From positions 74,960,001 to 75,024,000 of the forward strand of contig NC_072895.1 in NCBI RefSeq assembly GCF_027943255.1: a stretch of DNA of 64,000 bases, read 5' to 3'. Source of the DNA: Anastrepha obliqua (taxonomy: Eukaryota > Arthropoda > Insecta > Diptera > Tephritidae). Below, piece by piece: positions 53,971-64,000 of this stretch. The notes under the pieces were generated by a model. That model searched no databases and was not told the origin of the DNA. It saw only the letters and a program-made list of their open reading frames with translations. A program made the position numbers and the translations under genes. Each line of letters begins with the position of its first letter. Positions within the stretch are counted from its first letter, which is position 1.

Positions 53971-55125
53971 CGCTACCCAATAATTAAAGCTTCAATATGA
54001 AAACATCTGCCAGAAAACAATTTAATTTAATTATTTAGGAAATATTATTATGGAAACAGGAGCTTTTTAATTCGATACAAAAATTGGCTAAGCTATAACG
54101 CCACAAAATTAGTAAATTACATTAACAACTTAGATTGAACAAAACTAAATTGTAGTAAACTCTCTACTTTTAGACAACCGAACAACAAACATTAAAAATC
54201 TACAATAAATCAGTTTATATGAACTCACCATATTGCCGGTATAAATTTTCTTTCACTAAAATATAATACTTCCATGCACAGCTAATTGCCTGTAACGACA
54301 ACAAACAGCAATATCAACTACATCATGCAAGCCAAGAAGCCGTGCGATGCCAAGAAATTTTGCCGGCTTTTAAGATTACAGACGATCAGCTGCTGCTGCT
54401 GATGGTGCATCTAAAAAGCGGGTAAAGTGAGGGGGATGATGCTGATGAAATACGATAAGCCAGGCTAAAAAGCAACTTAAGTGTAGTAAAACTTGCTGTG
54501 CTAATTGTGGTAGCAAGGAAAGATGATAATTGCAATAAAATGCCAGTGAAACTCCAGCAAAACCAAAAAGGCGAGTGCATTACTCATACGCAGTGTTGAG
54601 CCACAAAGTAGAACGAGCGAAGATAGTAATAGCAAAGCAGGCAGTGAGGGAGCGAACTACTGCAGTTGTATGCAAGAAAAATTAATACAAAAAGAAGGCA
54701 ATAAAAAATAAAGACAAGAAGTTGTGTGTGTTGCTGTGTTTTGGAGGCTACTGTACATACATTACCCTGAAAGGTTGTTTCAAAATTATTATTCTTGGTA
54801 TTTTTTTTTTTTCTTATAGTCTTCTACGGCTATTATGACTTAGGAAAATTTGGGAAGTTAAATTTTGTTCGCTGATATGAATATCTTATCTATGAACTTG
54901 TTTGCTTACTAATATTAGACAAAGGTTTCTCGTTTCATGCTGCAGATAAAATGTTTAAGGCATCATTCAAATCGGAGCAGTACTCTTTAATTGTGGGTTT
55001 ACATTTCACTGTTCAACCTCGTGATTAAAGTATTCAAATAAATATTCATTTTATACTCATATTATGGAAAATTTTATCTTAATTTTGTTAAGGAATGTGT
55101 ATTTAAATACAACATTTTTATTGCT
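53971..55125. other. Unassigned AT-rich interval
   Basis: A CTG/GCT-rich patch near 54385-54420; no gene recognised. Confidence 0.4.
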
Positions 55126-55129
55126 TAAT

Positions 55130-55430
55130 TCCTTTTTCTGTTAAATCGTTATGAAATCTCATCGCTTTTTCCAAATCAAGACTTACTGCTTTTGTGGCCT
55201 AGCGGGGGTTGAGATTAGAGCACACAAAATCTGAGAGTAGTGTGCGTGATTGGTTGAATGTAAGTTCCGAAAACCAAATTGAGTATCTTTAATGATGTTG
55301 TTGTCCGCAGTATAACTTTTGAATTTTGTCAAAAGAAATTTTTCAAAAAGCTTGTCAATATTAGATAATAAAGAGATGGGTCTGTAACTCCCGCCGATTT
55401 TAGATTAGGATCACTTTTTTTTATTACATA
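55130..55430 (-). pseudogene. Jockey/CR1-group RT remnant
   Basis: Minus-strand translation in pieced frames gives RPISLLSNIDKLFEKF-like and TQFGFRNLHSTNHALLSDF-like blocks (the standard early RT motifs), with frameshifts between. It continues to lose similarity towards 55130. Confidence 0.6.
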
Positions 55431-55444
55431 GTAATGAGTAATAA

Positions 55445-55880
55445 TATTCAGTAATATTTCCATATTGGTGTTATAATTACTTTTTATATTAGTGTCTTAT
55501 TTTCTAGTGAGAGCGTTGAATGTTTTCCCAAAAGCCAATGAAGTTGTTTAAATCTAATCTTAATTTCGCGTCGTTTTTGTACTATGTGTAACTTCCAGGT
55601 AAATTTATTATTTACATACTTAATAACGATTCCCAAGTATTTTGCCTTTGTATCGTGAAGAGTTTGTTTATTTGTTCTCTTATTAGTGTATGTGACGCGG
55701 CGGTTTTATCTTCTATTATTTTAATTCCCAATTTCTCGAACCACTGATTGGTGTTGTTAATTAATTCCTGAAGTCTATAAGCAGCCATCCTTGAATCTTT
55801 GTCTATTGCTAGCAAGACAGTGTCGTCTGCAAATGTTGCTACTAAAGAGTTCTTCGTTGCCGGTGTAGAAATATCAGCTG
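55445..55880 (-). pseudogene. Jockey-clade RT fragment with FADD motif
   Basis: The minus strand reads ADISTPATKNSLVATFADDT (catalytic FADD near 55815-55835), VLLAIDKDSRMAAYRLQELI, WFEKLGIKI, then in another frame AKYLGIVIKYVNNKFTWKLH and LHWLFGKTFNALT. These are the RT catalytic loop and thumb in correct order, matching the Jockey at 9281 in layout. The fragment ends abruptly at 55880 where a mariner terminus begins. Confidence 0.75.
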
Positions 55881-55882
55881 TA

Positions 55883-56372
55883 CGAGGTGTCTTCAAAAAG
55901 CATCGCGAATTTTGAATTTTCGCAGGTTACGTATATTCGGATTTCGATTTTTTTGTGGCGATATATTGGTACTCATGTCTCTCACTCATGCCGACGAGTT
56001 CGGCCATTTTGAATCTTTAGTTAACTGTTGACAACTGCTTTGCTTGCACGTGTTTCGGCTCGTTTTCGATTTTTACCTATTCAAAAAGATGGATCAAAGA
56101 ACCTGTATCAAATTTTGTGTGAGAAACGAAATTAAGTGCGCGGATGCATTCCGAATGTTGACTGTGTCATACGGGGAAGCTACTTTGGACCAAAGCAAGG
56201 TTTATCGCTCGTACAAAATGTTCTCAGAAGGCTGAGAAGATGTGAAAGACGAAAACCGTGCCGGACGCCCGAGCATTTTAACAACAGACGAAAAAATTGA
56301 TGAAATGAAGAAAATGGTATTGACCAATCGTCGAATCACCATTAGAGAAGTTGCTGAGGTGTTGTAGCCCTT
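55883..56372 (+). mobile_element. Mariner 5' fragment
   Basis: The terminus CGAGGTGTCTTCAAAAAGCA follows TA at 55881-55882, which marks a mariner left end inserted next to (probably into) the Jockey fragment. From ATG 56089 the plus strand reads MDQRTCIKFCVRNEIKCADA, HTH 1 through VYRSYKMFSEG, an in-frame stop (TGA near 56233), EDVKDENRAGRPSILTTDEK and NRRITIREVAEVL. The sequence breaks at about 56370, where the LINE on the opposite strand begins; no catalytic domain remains. Confidence 0.82.
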
Positions 56373-56374
56373 CT

Positions 56375-58548
56375 GAAAAGATACCCACCAAACTAGGCAA
56401 CCAATGTCAAAATTGGCAGAACCATTAAGTTGTACATCCAAAGTACGACACGTGGCTTGAGACCCCATTTTTTGCCGAACACAGATTTACACGCGTAGAA
56501 GGCTATACTGACCTTCTTAACTCGATTTTTTATGTGTAGCTTCCAGTGGAGCTTGGGGTCAAGTATTACACCAAGATACTTGACTTCCCATGAAAGTGTT
56601 GTTTAGTCTTGAAAGCTTAAAAGGTGGAGACTTGTATTTCGTGGGGAAATAGCATCAACTCCGTTTTGTCTGAGTTGACTCTGAGACCACACATGGCGGC
56701 CCAACTACTAAGTGTAGCCAGTGCACCTTCCAAAATTTCAGCTATTACTGATGGAAAGTGTCCTGAGACCATTAGGGCCAAGTCATCGGCATATGCTACT
56801 ACCATTACCCCACCCCTGTTTAAGCGAGTTAAAGCTTTATCAATAGCTACTTGCCAAAGGAGAGGCGAGAGGACGCCGCCCTCCTATGTACGAACCTAGT
56901 GAGTCTAGCCCCTCCTGCCACAGCATTTATTTCCCTACCACCAAGCAGGGACGAGATCCAGAGATAGATAGGTCTTTCTACCCCTAGCCTATTCAGAGCA
57001 GTACAATTGACTCTGCCGTAACATTATTAAAGGCGCCCTCTATGTCTATAAAATTCGCCAAAGTGAATTGTTTGCCCTCCAAAGATTTCTCTACAGTCCC
57101 TACTACCTCATGTAAGGCTGTCTCGGTAGATTTCCCTTTCAAGTAAGCGAGTTGGGCTGGAGATAGCTTGGTTTCAAAATACTCTCAAATGCGATAATCG
57201 ATCACTCCTTCGAACACCTTGAAAATAAAGGAGGTAACACTTATGGGCGGACGCCGTAGCCGAATGGGTTGGTGCGTGATTACCATTCGGAATTCACAGA
57301 GAGGTCGTTGGTTCGAATCTCGGCGAAAGCAAAATTAATAAAAACATTTTTCTAATAGCGGTCGCCCCTCGGCAGGCAACGGCAAACCTCCGAGTGTATT
57401 TCTGCCATGAAAAAGCTCCTCATAAAAATATCTGCCGTTCGGAGTCGGCTTGAAACTGTAGGTCCCTCCATTTGTGGAACAACATCAAGACGCACACCAC
57501 AAATAGGAGGAGGAGCTCAGCCAAACACCTAACAGAAGTGTACGCGCCAATTATTTATTTATTTTTAACACTTATAGGTCTGAAATCCTTGGCCAAAACG
57601 TGGCCCCTCCTTCCTGTCTTAGGAATGAGCACCACCTTGGTTTTCTTCCAGCTTGTAGGAACGTCGTTTAATGCCAAAAATATCTCTTTAAGGACGGGAA
57701 CCACCAAGTTTTTAGTCTTCTGAGGCATCACTGGCATGATACCATCGATACTTGGAGATTTGAAAGGGGAAAAGCTATCGATAGCACAGTTTATTCTGTT
57801 GGCGGATAGAACAGATGTCATGGGCATCGCATGTAATCCGTTCTGTCCATTCGCGCCTTCGTTACAGACTGGAGCAATAGAGCTTTCCGGGAAAGGGGCA
57901 TCAACAAGGATTTTTAAAGATTCGCCTGCAGATTCCACCCACTCCCCATTCTCTCTTTTGACAAGAGTTTTACAAGAATTGTCCTTTGAGAGTACCCTGC
58001 TGATTCTGGCCGAGTCTTTTGCGTATTCAATGGATTCGCAGTACTCTTTCCAAGAGTTGCGCTTCGCATCTCTAATGGTTTCCTTATAATCTTTCAAAAT
58101 TACTCGGTAATCTTGAAAGTTCCTTATTTGATAACCTTCTCTTTCAAGTCGGTCAGCGTCTCACTCCACCAGCGAGTAAAGTCTTTCTTACTAAACTTTT
58201 CATGTCCAGTTGTTCCCTAGTGGTGGTCAAAAACTTACTCTTGTTCAACTTCTTGCTGAAAACCCTATGAAAAAGACATCAATCAGTTCTTTAGGATTCC
58301 TACGGGGTATCAAGGCTTCCCGAACGAAATCGATTTCGAAAAGAATCAGCCTGTGATCCGAAAAAGAGTTCTTCCGTGAAACCGTCCAATTTTCAACCTT
58401 CACAGAAGAAGAGTTTGTCGAACGAGAAATATCAAGAACTTCCTCCAACCTCTTGACGTTTCCGATGCCGGGAAAACAAAAGTTGAAGTGTTGCCCTTGT
58501 TTCAGATGAGTAAATTATGGATAAATATAAAATCAAAGACAGACTCAC
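56375..58548 (-). pseudogene. R1/LOA-like ORF2: endonuclease end, RT, post-RT tail
   Basis: Minus-strand pieces: EN tail (EEVLDISRST, ENWTVSRKNSFSDHRLILFE at 58450-58330), linker YKETIRDAKRNSWKEYCESI, SPFKSPSIDGIMPVMPQ and KVVLIPKTGRRGHVLAKDFR (start of RT, 57700-57570), then the SINE. After it come KGKSTETALHEVV, FIDIEGAFNNV (catalytic FxDIEGAFD, 57050), a broken block, VVAYADDLALMVSG (catalytic YADD, 56805-56760), LSSWAAMCGLRVNSDKTELM, and thumb and tail ending VWWVSFQK near 56380. Frameshifts near 58110-58250, 56950 and 56500. The FIDIEGAF motif favours the R1/LOA group over Jockey. Confidence 0.82.
57248..57566 (+). mobile_element. tRNA-derived SINE, copy 4, inserted in the LINE with TSD
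   Basis: Flanked by AACACTTATGGG (57236-57247) and AACACTTATAGG (57567-57578), a 12-bp duplication with one mismatch. A box at 57257-57268 (TAGCCGAATGGG), B box GTTCGAATC at 57311-57319, full body, terminus GCGCCAATTA (57544-57553) and a (TTTA)n-like tail. It interrupts the LINE reverse transcriptase, so the SINE is younger than that LINE copy. Confidence 0.95.
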
Positions 58549-58553
58549 CTCGT

Positions 58554-59817
58554 TCATTGATCTCGCTGCTGCCCCCCTATGGCCAACCGGAGGTCAAAGA
58601 GAAGTTTAAACTGCAGTTTGCTGAGTGACGCCATGGACTCGTTGCTAATCAGCAGTAAAACGGCAGAACTGTGTTGCTGAGGTTCTTTTACCTTGATGGC
58701 AGACCAGTCATCCATCAGTACCCCAGGATTTTGCAGCTTGACACACTGGACAGTTTCCGAACTGTCTAGCTCCATTTTCGGCAACCAAATTCAAGCTCGT
58801 GGTCGCCTTGGAATTTCTGAAGCAGGGATGAGCTTTAGCAAAAGCCCTTCCCAGGCACCGCTAACTGTAGTAAGAAGAAACTCCAGAAACTCCTCCAAGA
58901 ACTGATTTTTGACACATTTTATTACCCGACAACCTTGATAGATTTCGCCCGACTCGAATAGAGGTGCTGGCCCTTCATTGTCTCTGAGATGTCTGACGAG
59001 CATACTGTATAGCCGTCCCTCAGTAACATCCTAAAGACGCAACACCACCCTTCCAATACTGGTTTTTGTGTCCACGAGTGCAACATGGAGATGAGCCCTG
59101 GACATCTCACTGTAAGCCACCCTCGCGGCCGCGCCTGCCTCACTGGTTGAAGGGCCCTCAACCCTCTGGTCTGAGGAGTATTTGCTTTTCTTGGCTTCGC
59201 GTCCACTCACATCCTGTGAACGGTTACGCTTAGCCGAGCTCCGTGCCAATTTAGGCTGTTCATGTGGTTGTTGTTGTGGCTGGTTAAGTTTAGCTGCGGT
59301 CGCGGCCTCATACTCTTTGATCGCGGCCTCGCACTTAGCACGATCCTCGATGTCCGGCATGTGCCCTTTACCAGCCTGTTCATTCTTGGCAATCTTTGCC
59401 TGAATGAATTTCGCAGGGCACCGAATGACTTTTTACTTTTCCTTTTGGTGATCTTCGCAGTGGTCAACGGGCGTCATTGCCAGGGGTCGTCTTGGCCCCC
59501 ATGGAAACCTTTGCAGAGGCCGGCCTGACTACCTCACCAGAGGTCCTCTTCGATGCTGACTGAAGTCGGCTTGGCCTGAGAAGCGGGGTGCTGTGTCGTG
59601 CACCACTAGTCGTACTTGTCTCGACAATCGTATCCTGCCCGGAGGCCAGTATGTCGTCCTCAGAGAGCGTGCCCAGCGCACTCTCAATTTTATCCTTTAC
59701 TCCTTCTTTTTCTTTCTTTGTATTAAAATCAATTAGCTTTTTGGTCCCACGAGTAGACACGGAAGGAGTGGTCCGCCACGTCAGAGCCGGCATACCGCGG
59801 TAAGGCACTTGATACAA
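58554..59817 (-). pseudogene. LINE ORF1 (DUF4780-like), frameshifted
   Basis: Pieces in order on the minus strand: a possible N-terminus at 59817 (MYQVPYRGMPALTW), a Ser/Thr/Lys-rich region (59700-59470), a basic/glutamine-rich stretch (KLNQPQQQPHEQPKLARSSA) and a nuclear-signal-like KRNRSQDVSGREAKKSK. Then ALVDTKTSIGRVV, ESGEIYQGCRVIKCVKNQFL, LKLIPASEIPRRPRA, MDDWSAIKVKEPQ and LLISNESMASLSKLQFKLL. The latter half is the module seen in the 51680 fragment. At least three frameshifts. In active LINEs this protein binds the element RNA; I infer that from position only. Confidence 0.75.
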
Positions 59818-59825
59818 CCGACCTT

Positions 59826-62800
59826 AACTGGACATCGGAACACGACCGTTAAAGACTGGTTATTTAGGCACTACCAGCCATGCAGCTCAGGAGATCAAGT
59901 TTTGGACAGTGGGTAGAGGTTGCCATTTGGATAGGAGTGGCTATATTGTTTGCATCATTTGAAGAAATCTTTTTTAGTAATATGGTAAACATCGAATTAT
60001 TTGTGAAGAACTTCGGTTAATAATTTCATAGAAACTTTCAATATACAATTTTAAGTAAAAAGTTTATTTCATGACTTTTTTAATAAATATTTCTAAATCT
60101 TCAATTCATTTCATTCACTAATTTATCCGTGCAGAACTCCTTATTTTTTAAAACATCCCTTCGCAGTCAATTTAGCTAAGGGCATCGCTTTAAAAGCACT
60201 ATGGCGGTAAGGTGTTGCATGCGGCCATTTTCTTTTTACCTTGACCCAAAAAATGTTTTGCATGCAAACTATAACCAGAACCTTTTTTCTAAAGCTACCA
60301 CACTTGCAATTTACAAAAACTGCACGAGTAAATAAACTAGTTGTTGGATTTTATTTATTTTCTTTTTATTTTTTATTTAATAAAATATGTTGCTTGCAAT
60401 GGAGGTTTAGAGTATACAAACCTCACGCCCGCACTTGGCTTTCCTGCGCTCGATGGTAATGCAAAAAGGAAATCAACTTATTTGCGTGTTGGTTGTGGTG
60501 TTGCAAAGCGAACTACTCACTGCCTGGTGGTAAATATAAGTACATACATTTTAGATTAGGCATGTGAGTCAGTGGGTAAACACCCAATGGCGCCACTACC
60601 GGCGCCCCCCACCGTTGCGATGCACTTTGACTAAATGAGTTTCGAACATTTGCCACCTGATGGTGCTACACACACATATACATACCTACATTCCGCGGTC
60701 ACCAAGTGCAATGCAACACAAGCACTATTAACACAACAAGGACTCAATGTTGACTAGGTGAGTGCATGAATGTGTGCAACAGAGAACTTATGTATGTAAG
60801 TACGCGGACAAAGTCGGAAAAAAAACAACGGTGAAAAAGGATTAACAAGAGGTGTTGCTTGCCGTTTGAGGTTGCGCCAGCATAACTAGCCACATGCAAC
60901 AATCAGCGACGGCGACGGTGTCAACGGATATGTTGACTGTAGCAACAGCAATGGGTGAATGATGCAAGCTGGTGAGCGGAGGCCCAAAAACGCTACCACT
61001 TTGAAAGGAAAATAGTAAGTTTTGGACGAAAATTGCATTTTGTGGCTTGACTTGGTGCACCAAATGTGCTTCCGAGCATGCATGGGCATGCGTGGGTATG
61101 TGTGTGTATGTGCGTCGGCATATATACATATTTGCCATTGCTTCGCTATGCTTTGCATTTTCTTAGCGGCCAACTAGTAAGACAGTTTTTGGCTGTATGT
61201 ATGTGTGTACATACTCATATGCATTTGCTTGTATGTTTGATTGCATGGGTACAATGCGGTGTATTCGAGTAACTGCACATGACACATAAATGCCGGCAAA
61301 ACTTTAGCCACTTAGGAATTTGGCGTATGCACAACTTAAAGGGTTACTTGTGCCAAAACGCTGCCGTTGTTTACACACTTGCAATGCACAACAACTTTCG
61401 CCTAGAAGGCGCTCACGCTTGCGCTTTTACATCCACAAACACACACACATTTATAAATAGATGAATGTGTGGAAAACTTCGTCACACTTAAGTCTAGCCC
61501 TGATTTGACCAACTTTGCCTTGCATTCGCTTTCTTGACTGTTGGCGTTGTACGCGCATACACATCAAGCATATGTGTGCGTCTGTTGATTTCCATGTATG
61601 TTGATTACCTCACTGGTAATTATGTCACCGCTTTGCGGTCCCTATTGACTCTCTTCTTCTCTCACTCTCACTCCCCCTCTACCTCTCCCTCTTGCTCTTC
61701 CCTACCTGGATCTTCGCACCTGAGTCATAACTGCGGTCGTATAGCTTCATTGTGGCACTGTCAACTGGCAAAAAAGACAAGCACACTGCACAAAAATGAA
61801 TAGTACGAGTAAATGTGGTTACTTTATGATGTTGGGCATGAAGCGTGAAAATAAGTATTTGCTGTGAAGGTATTTAAAGTTGTGCGGGTATATGCATACT
61901 TCATGGGCTAAATTTCCTATATTTGTAGTAAAGAATTTAGTTGAAGTGATCGTTGCGTTTTTCAGTATGCGATATCGCATAGGAATTCTTCATTTTTCAC
62001 TAATAACCCTTGTGCAGAACTTGCACCTAATATAAACGTTGACAAAAGTGTTTTATCATTCCAGACAGTTGAAATTCTATTTTACCCTTATTTTTGTACA
62101 GTATTTCAATTATTCCCAGTTTCTTAAGCTATTTAGAAAATATACTTTTCTTATGATTTGTAAGGATTTCACCTTAGAACGAAATCCTAGGTACAAATAC
62201 ACACCGAGGTGCAGATGAAACCCTTATTACAGCTGACGTGGCTGCATCTAGCACTGATTTACCTAGGACATCTGAGAAAAGGGATTACATGTAAGAAAAA
62301 AGCTTCAACAAATATTCATAACATTTCCAGAGGCACTCGTGCGGAAACAAGCCGCCATTGTAGTTCTGTAGGCTTCGATGAAATGGTCAGCTCATAACTC
62401 CAGAAATCGCAGAAACCAACAGAGTCAACGAGCTGCACTCGCTATATATAGGTATATACAAAAATTCATACAAATGCCCAAAGGCACGTCTGTATCTAGA
62501 ATTCTGTTATACGTTGCAGTTTTCAGATTTCCCAACATGGAATAACGCACTACGAAAAATTTTCGAATTTTATTATTTGCGCTGAAGAGCGACCACAAAA
62601 TCCAGAGTAACAAAACTTTACATATAAATAAATGTATGATAGAAATATTATTGCCAATCTTGTGTATTAGAAGTATACGAGTACTATTATTTTGGAAAGT
62701 TTTAACTCCAATCTTCTCGTTGGCCCGGTCTGTTTGATTGTGATGGATTCTATTTCAATTGAACCGGGCTATTCGGGACATGTTCTTCGCTTTCGATGCA

Positions 62801-63340
62801 ACTCAAATATGTTGCTCTCTGGTCAAAATAATGCGACACGTATTTTTTGGTTCGCCCGAAAAAAAATTGTTTCAAGATTTATCGGCAATTTTATTTTTCG
62901 ACTCAAAATCGATTCTTTTAATTATATAAGGAAATTCTTTTTCTAAATGCTTATAACTTAGTCAAAAATGAACCGATTTTAATGATCTTGGGTTTGAAAT
63001 GGAAAGCATCTTCTTCCTTTAAGAATAATATTAAATAAAAATATGTATGCTACGAAAATAATTATCATAAAATCTCAGTGGTGGTTACCATATGCACAAA
63101 ACCGGTTTAGTCGCAATTGGCAGAAATAAGTTTTCTGCCATGGAAAAACTCCTCGCAAAACGAAATTTTTATGATATTTATGGTGACGTGAATTGTGCCA
63201 TGAGCCATCACGGCTCGTATGATAAGAAATTTGGATACCTCCCTCTCAAAGTTTTTCAGGAAACCCTTTGATGTTTTGCAGGTGTCTGTATTGCACCGAC
63301 AGCCTTTATAAAAGTAAGCTTTATTCATGAAAGCTTCATA
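59826..63340. other. Unassigned AT-rich interval without transposons
   Basis: The longest transposon-free stretch (3.5 kb). It contains TATG/TGTG-type microsatellites (61080-61110, 61195-61220), CT-rich 61650-61700, and short ORFs of 60-98 codons on both strands without domains. It could be intronic, but nothing proves it. Confidence 0.4.
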
Positions 63341-63344
63341 CAAC

Positions 63345-64000
63345 TCTTCTTCTTCTTCTTAATTGGCGCGATAACCGCTCACGCGATTTTGGCCGAATTT
63401 AACAAAGCGCGCCAGTCGTTTCTTTCTCGTAATAACCAGCGCCGTTGGATACACCAAGTTAAACTAGGTCCACCTGATCTTTCCACCGCAGAGGAGGCCG
63501 TCCTCTTCCTCTACTGCCACCAGCTGGTACCGCATCGAATACTTTCAGTGGCGGAGCGTTTATATCCATTCGGACGACATGACCCAGCCAACGTAGGCGC
63601 TGGATCTTTATTCGCCGCGCAATGTCTATGTCGTCATAAAGCTCATACAGCTCATCGTTCCATCGCCTGCGATATCCGCCGTTGCCAACGTGCAAAGGTC
63701 AAAAAATCTTACGCAGAATCTTTCTCTCAAACACTCCAAGCGTCGCTTCATCGGATGTTGTCATCGCCCACGCTTCTGCGCCATACATTAGGACAGGCAT
63801 GATGAGAGCCTTCTAGAGTGTTAGTTTTGTTCGTCGAGAGAGGACTTTACTACTCAATTGCCTACTTAATTCAAAGTAACACTTGTTGGCAAGAGAGATT
63901 CTACGTTGGATTTCAAGGCTGACATTGTTATCGGTGTTAATGCTGGTTCCTAAGTATACGAAGTTCTTTACAACCTCGAAATCATAACTGTCCACAGTGA
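63345..64000 (-). mobile_element. RTE-type LINE 3' part, runs off the window
   Basis: It begins at the 3' tail TTCTTCTTCTTCTT (reverse of (AAG)n) and AATTGGCGCG (63361-63370). Minus-strand coding: RGRGRPPLRWKDQVD, WLGHVVRMDINAPPLKVFDA, RRRWNDELYELYDDIDIARR, KILRKI-like, then LSRRTKLTL and DNNVSLEIQRRISLANKCYF up to the window edge. It is the family of the 23641 copy. The plus-strand ORF 63389-63802 is a shadow. Confidence 0.9.

Larger units (their letters stand above)
56373..59825 (-). mobile_element. R1/LOA-group LINE with ORF1 and ORF2, broken, carrying a SINE
   Basis: Minus-strand order from 59817: ORF1, a short endonuclease C-terminal part, the RT and a post-RT tail ending at the mariner fragment (56372). 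A SINE is inserted at 57248-57566. An internal deletion joins the end of ORF1 to the middle of the endonuclease near 58550. The 3' end and tail are missing. Relatives in the window are the fragments at 45301, 51680 and possibly 4200. Confidence 0.85.

Noticed and set aside
57736..58089. 117-codon plus-strand ORF
   Set aside because: It is the antisense shadow of the LINE reverse transcriptase on the minus strand.
63115..63175. SINE fragment (CTGCCATGGAAAAACTCCTC resembles a SINE word)
   Set aside because: Only about 20 bases resemble the SINE body and the rest does not align, so it is too weak to call.
63389..63802. 137-codon plus-strand ORF (also 42946-43311 minus, 23843-24085 plus)
   Set aside because: The same shadow frame recurs opposite every RTE 3' end, so its openness reflects the repeat and not a gene.
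1..64000. CRISPR array, bacterial operon or LTR retrotransposon
   Set aside because: No regularly spaced repeats, no prokaryotic gene organisation, and no paired LTRs or gag-pol frames seen; all reverse transcriptases present are of the non-LTR type.

Overview
The window looks like non-genic DNA from a large, AT-rich insect genome, most likely a true fly. A tephritid fruit fly is my best guess, because rosa-type DD41D mariners, Jockey, R1/LOA, I and RTE LINEs and a tRNA-derived SINE occur together; this is inference from family content, not a species match. I could not recognise any host protein-coding exon, rRNA, standalone tRNA or CRISPR. Summing the intervals listed, roughly half of the 64 kb can be assigned to transposable elements, nearly all broken; the rest is AT-rich DNA with microsatellites that could be intronic or intergenic.

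Layout. 0-8 kb: a decayed mariner carrying a MITE, a SINE with target-site duplications (TSDs), a near full-length D34D mariner, and RT/endonuclease remnants of several LINEs. 8-12.8 kb: a D34D mariner interrupted exactly at its start codon by a 5'-truncated Jockey LINE with an open reverse transcriptase, then SINEs and a DD41D scrap. 13.9-18.3 kb: an internally deleted DD41D mariner and a D34D mariner with one frameshift. 20.9 kb: a 279-bp TTAA-flanked MITE. 23.6-31 kb: three RTE-type LINE copies, two of them joined in inverted orientation. 33.8-40 kb: a mariner with a nested DD41D mariner, a miniature DD41D copy, and a second copy of the first mariner family split by a Jockey scrap. 42.8-48.2 kb: an RTE 3' end with a mini-mariner in its tail, a LOA-type LINE with RNase H and perfect 13-bp TSDs, and another mini-mariner. 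49-56.4 kb: a 787-bp TTAA element, a SINE, a Tc1-like fragment, an ORF1 (DUF4780-like) fragment, an I-clade RT remnant and mariner scraps. 56.4-59.8 kb: a R1/LOA LINE on the minus strand with a SINE inserted with TSDs. 63.3 kb to the end: another RTE copy running off the window.

How the parts relate. Nesting gives a relative chronology (LOA before SINE; outer mariners before Jockey and before DD41D). The SINE has pol III A/B boxes at its head and ends in the same GCGCCAATTA that ends the RTE LINE, each just before its own simple-repeat tail. This suggests that the RTE machinery mobilises the SINE, and it is the observation I consider most worth testing. The DD41D mariners show repeated internal deletion, including one copy that keeps an open frame with all three catalytic aspartates but has lost its DNA-binding region.
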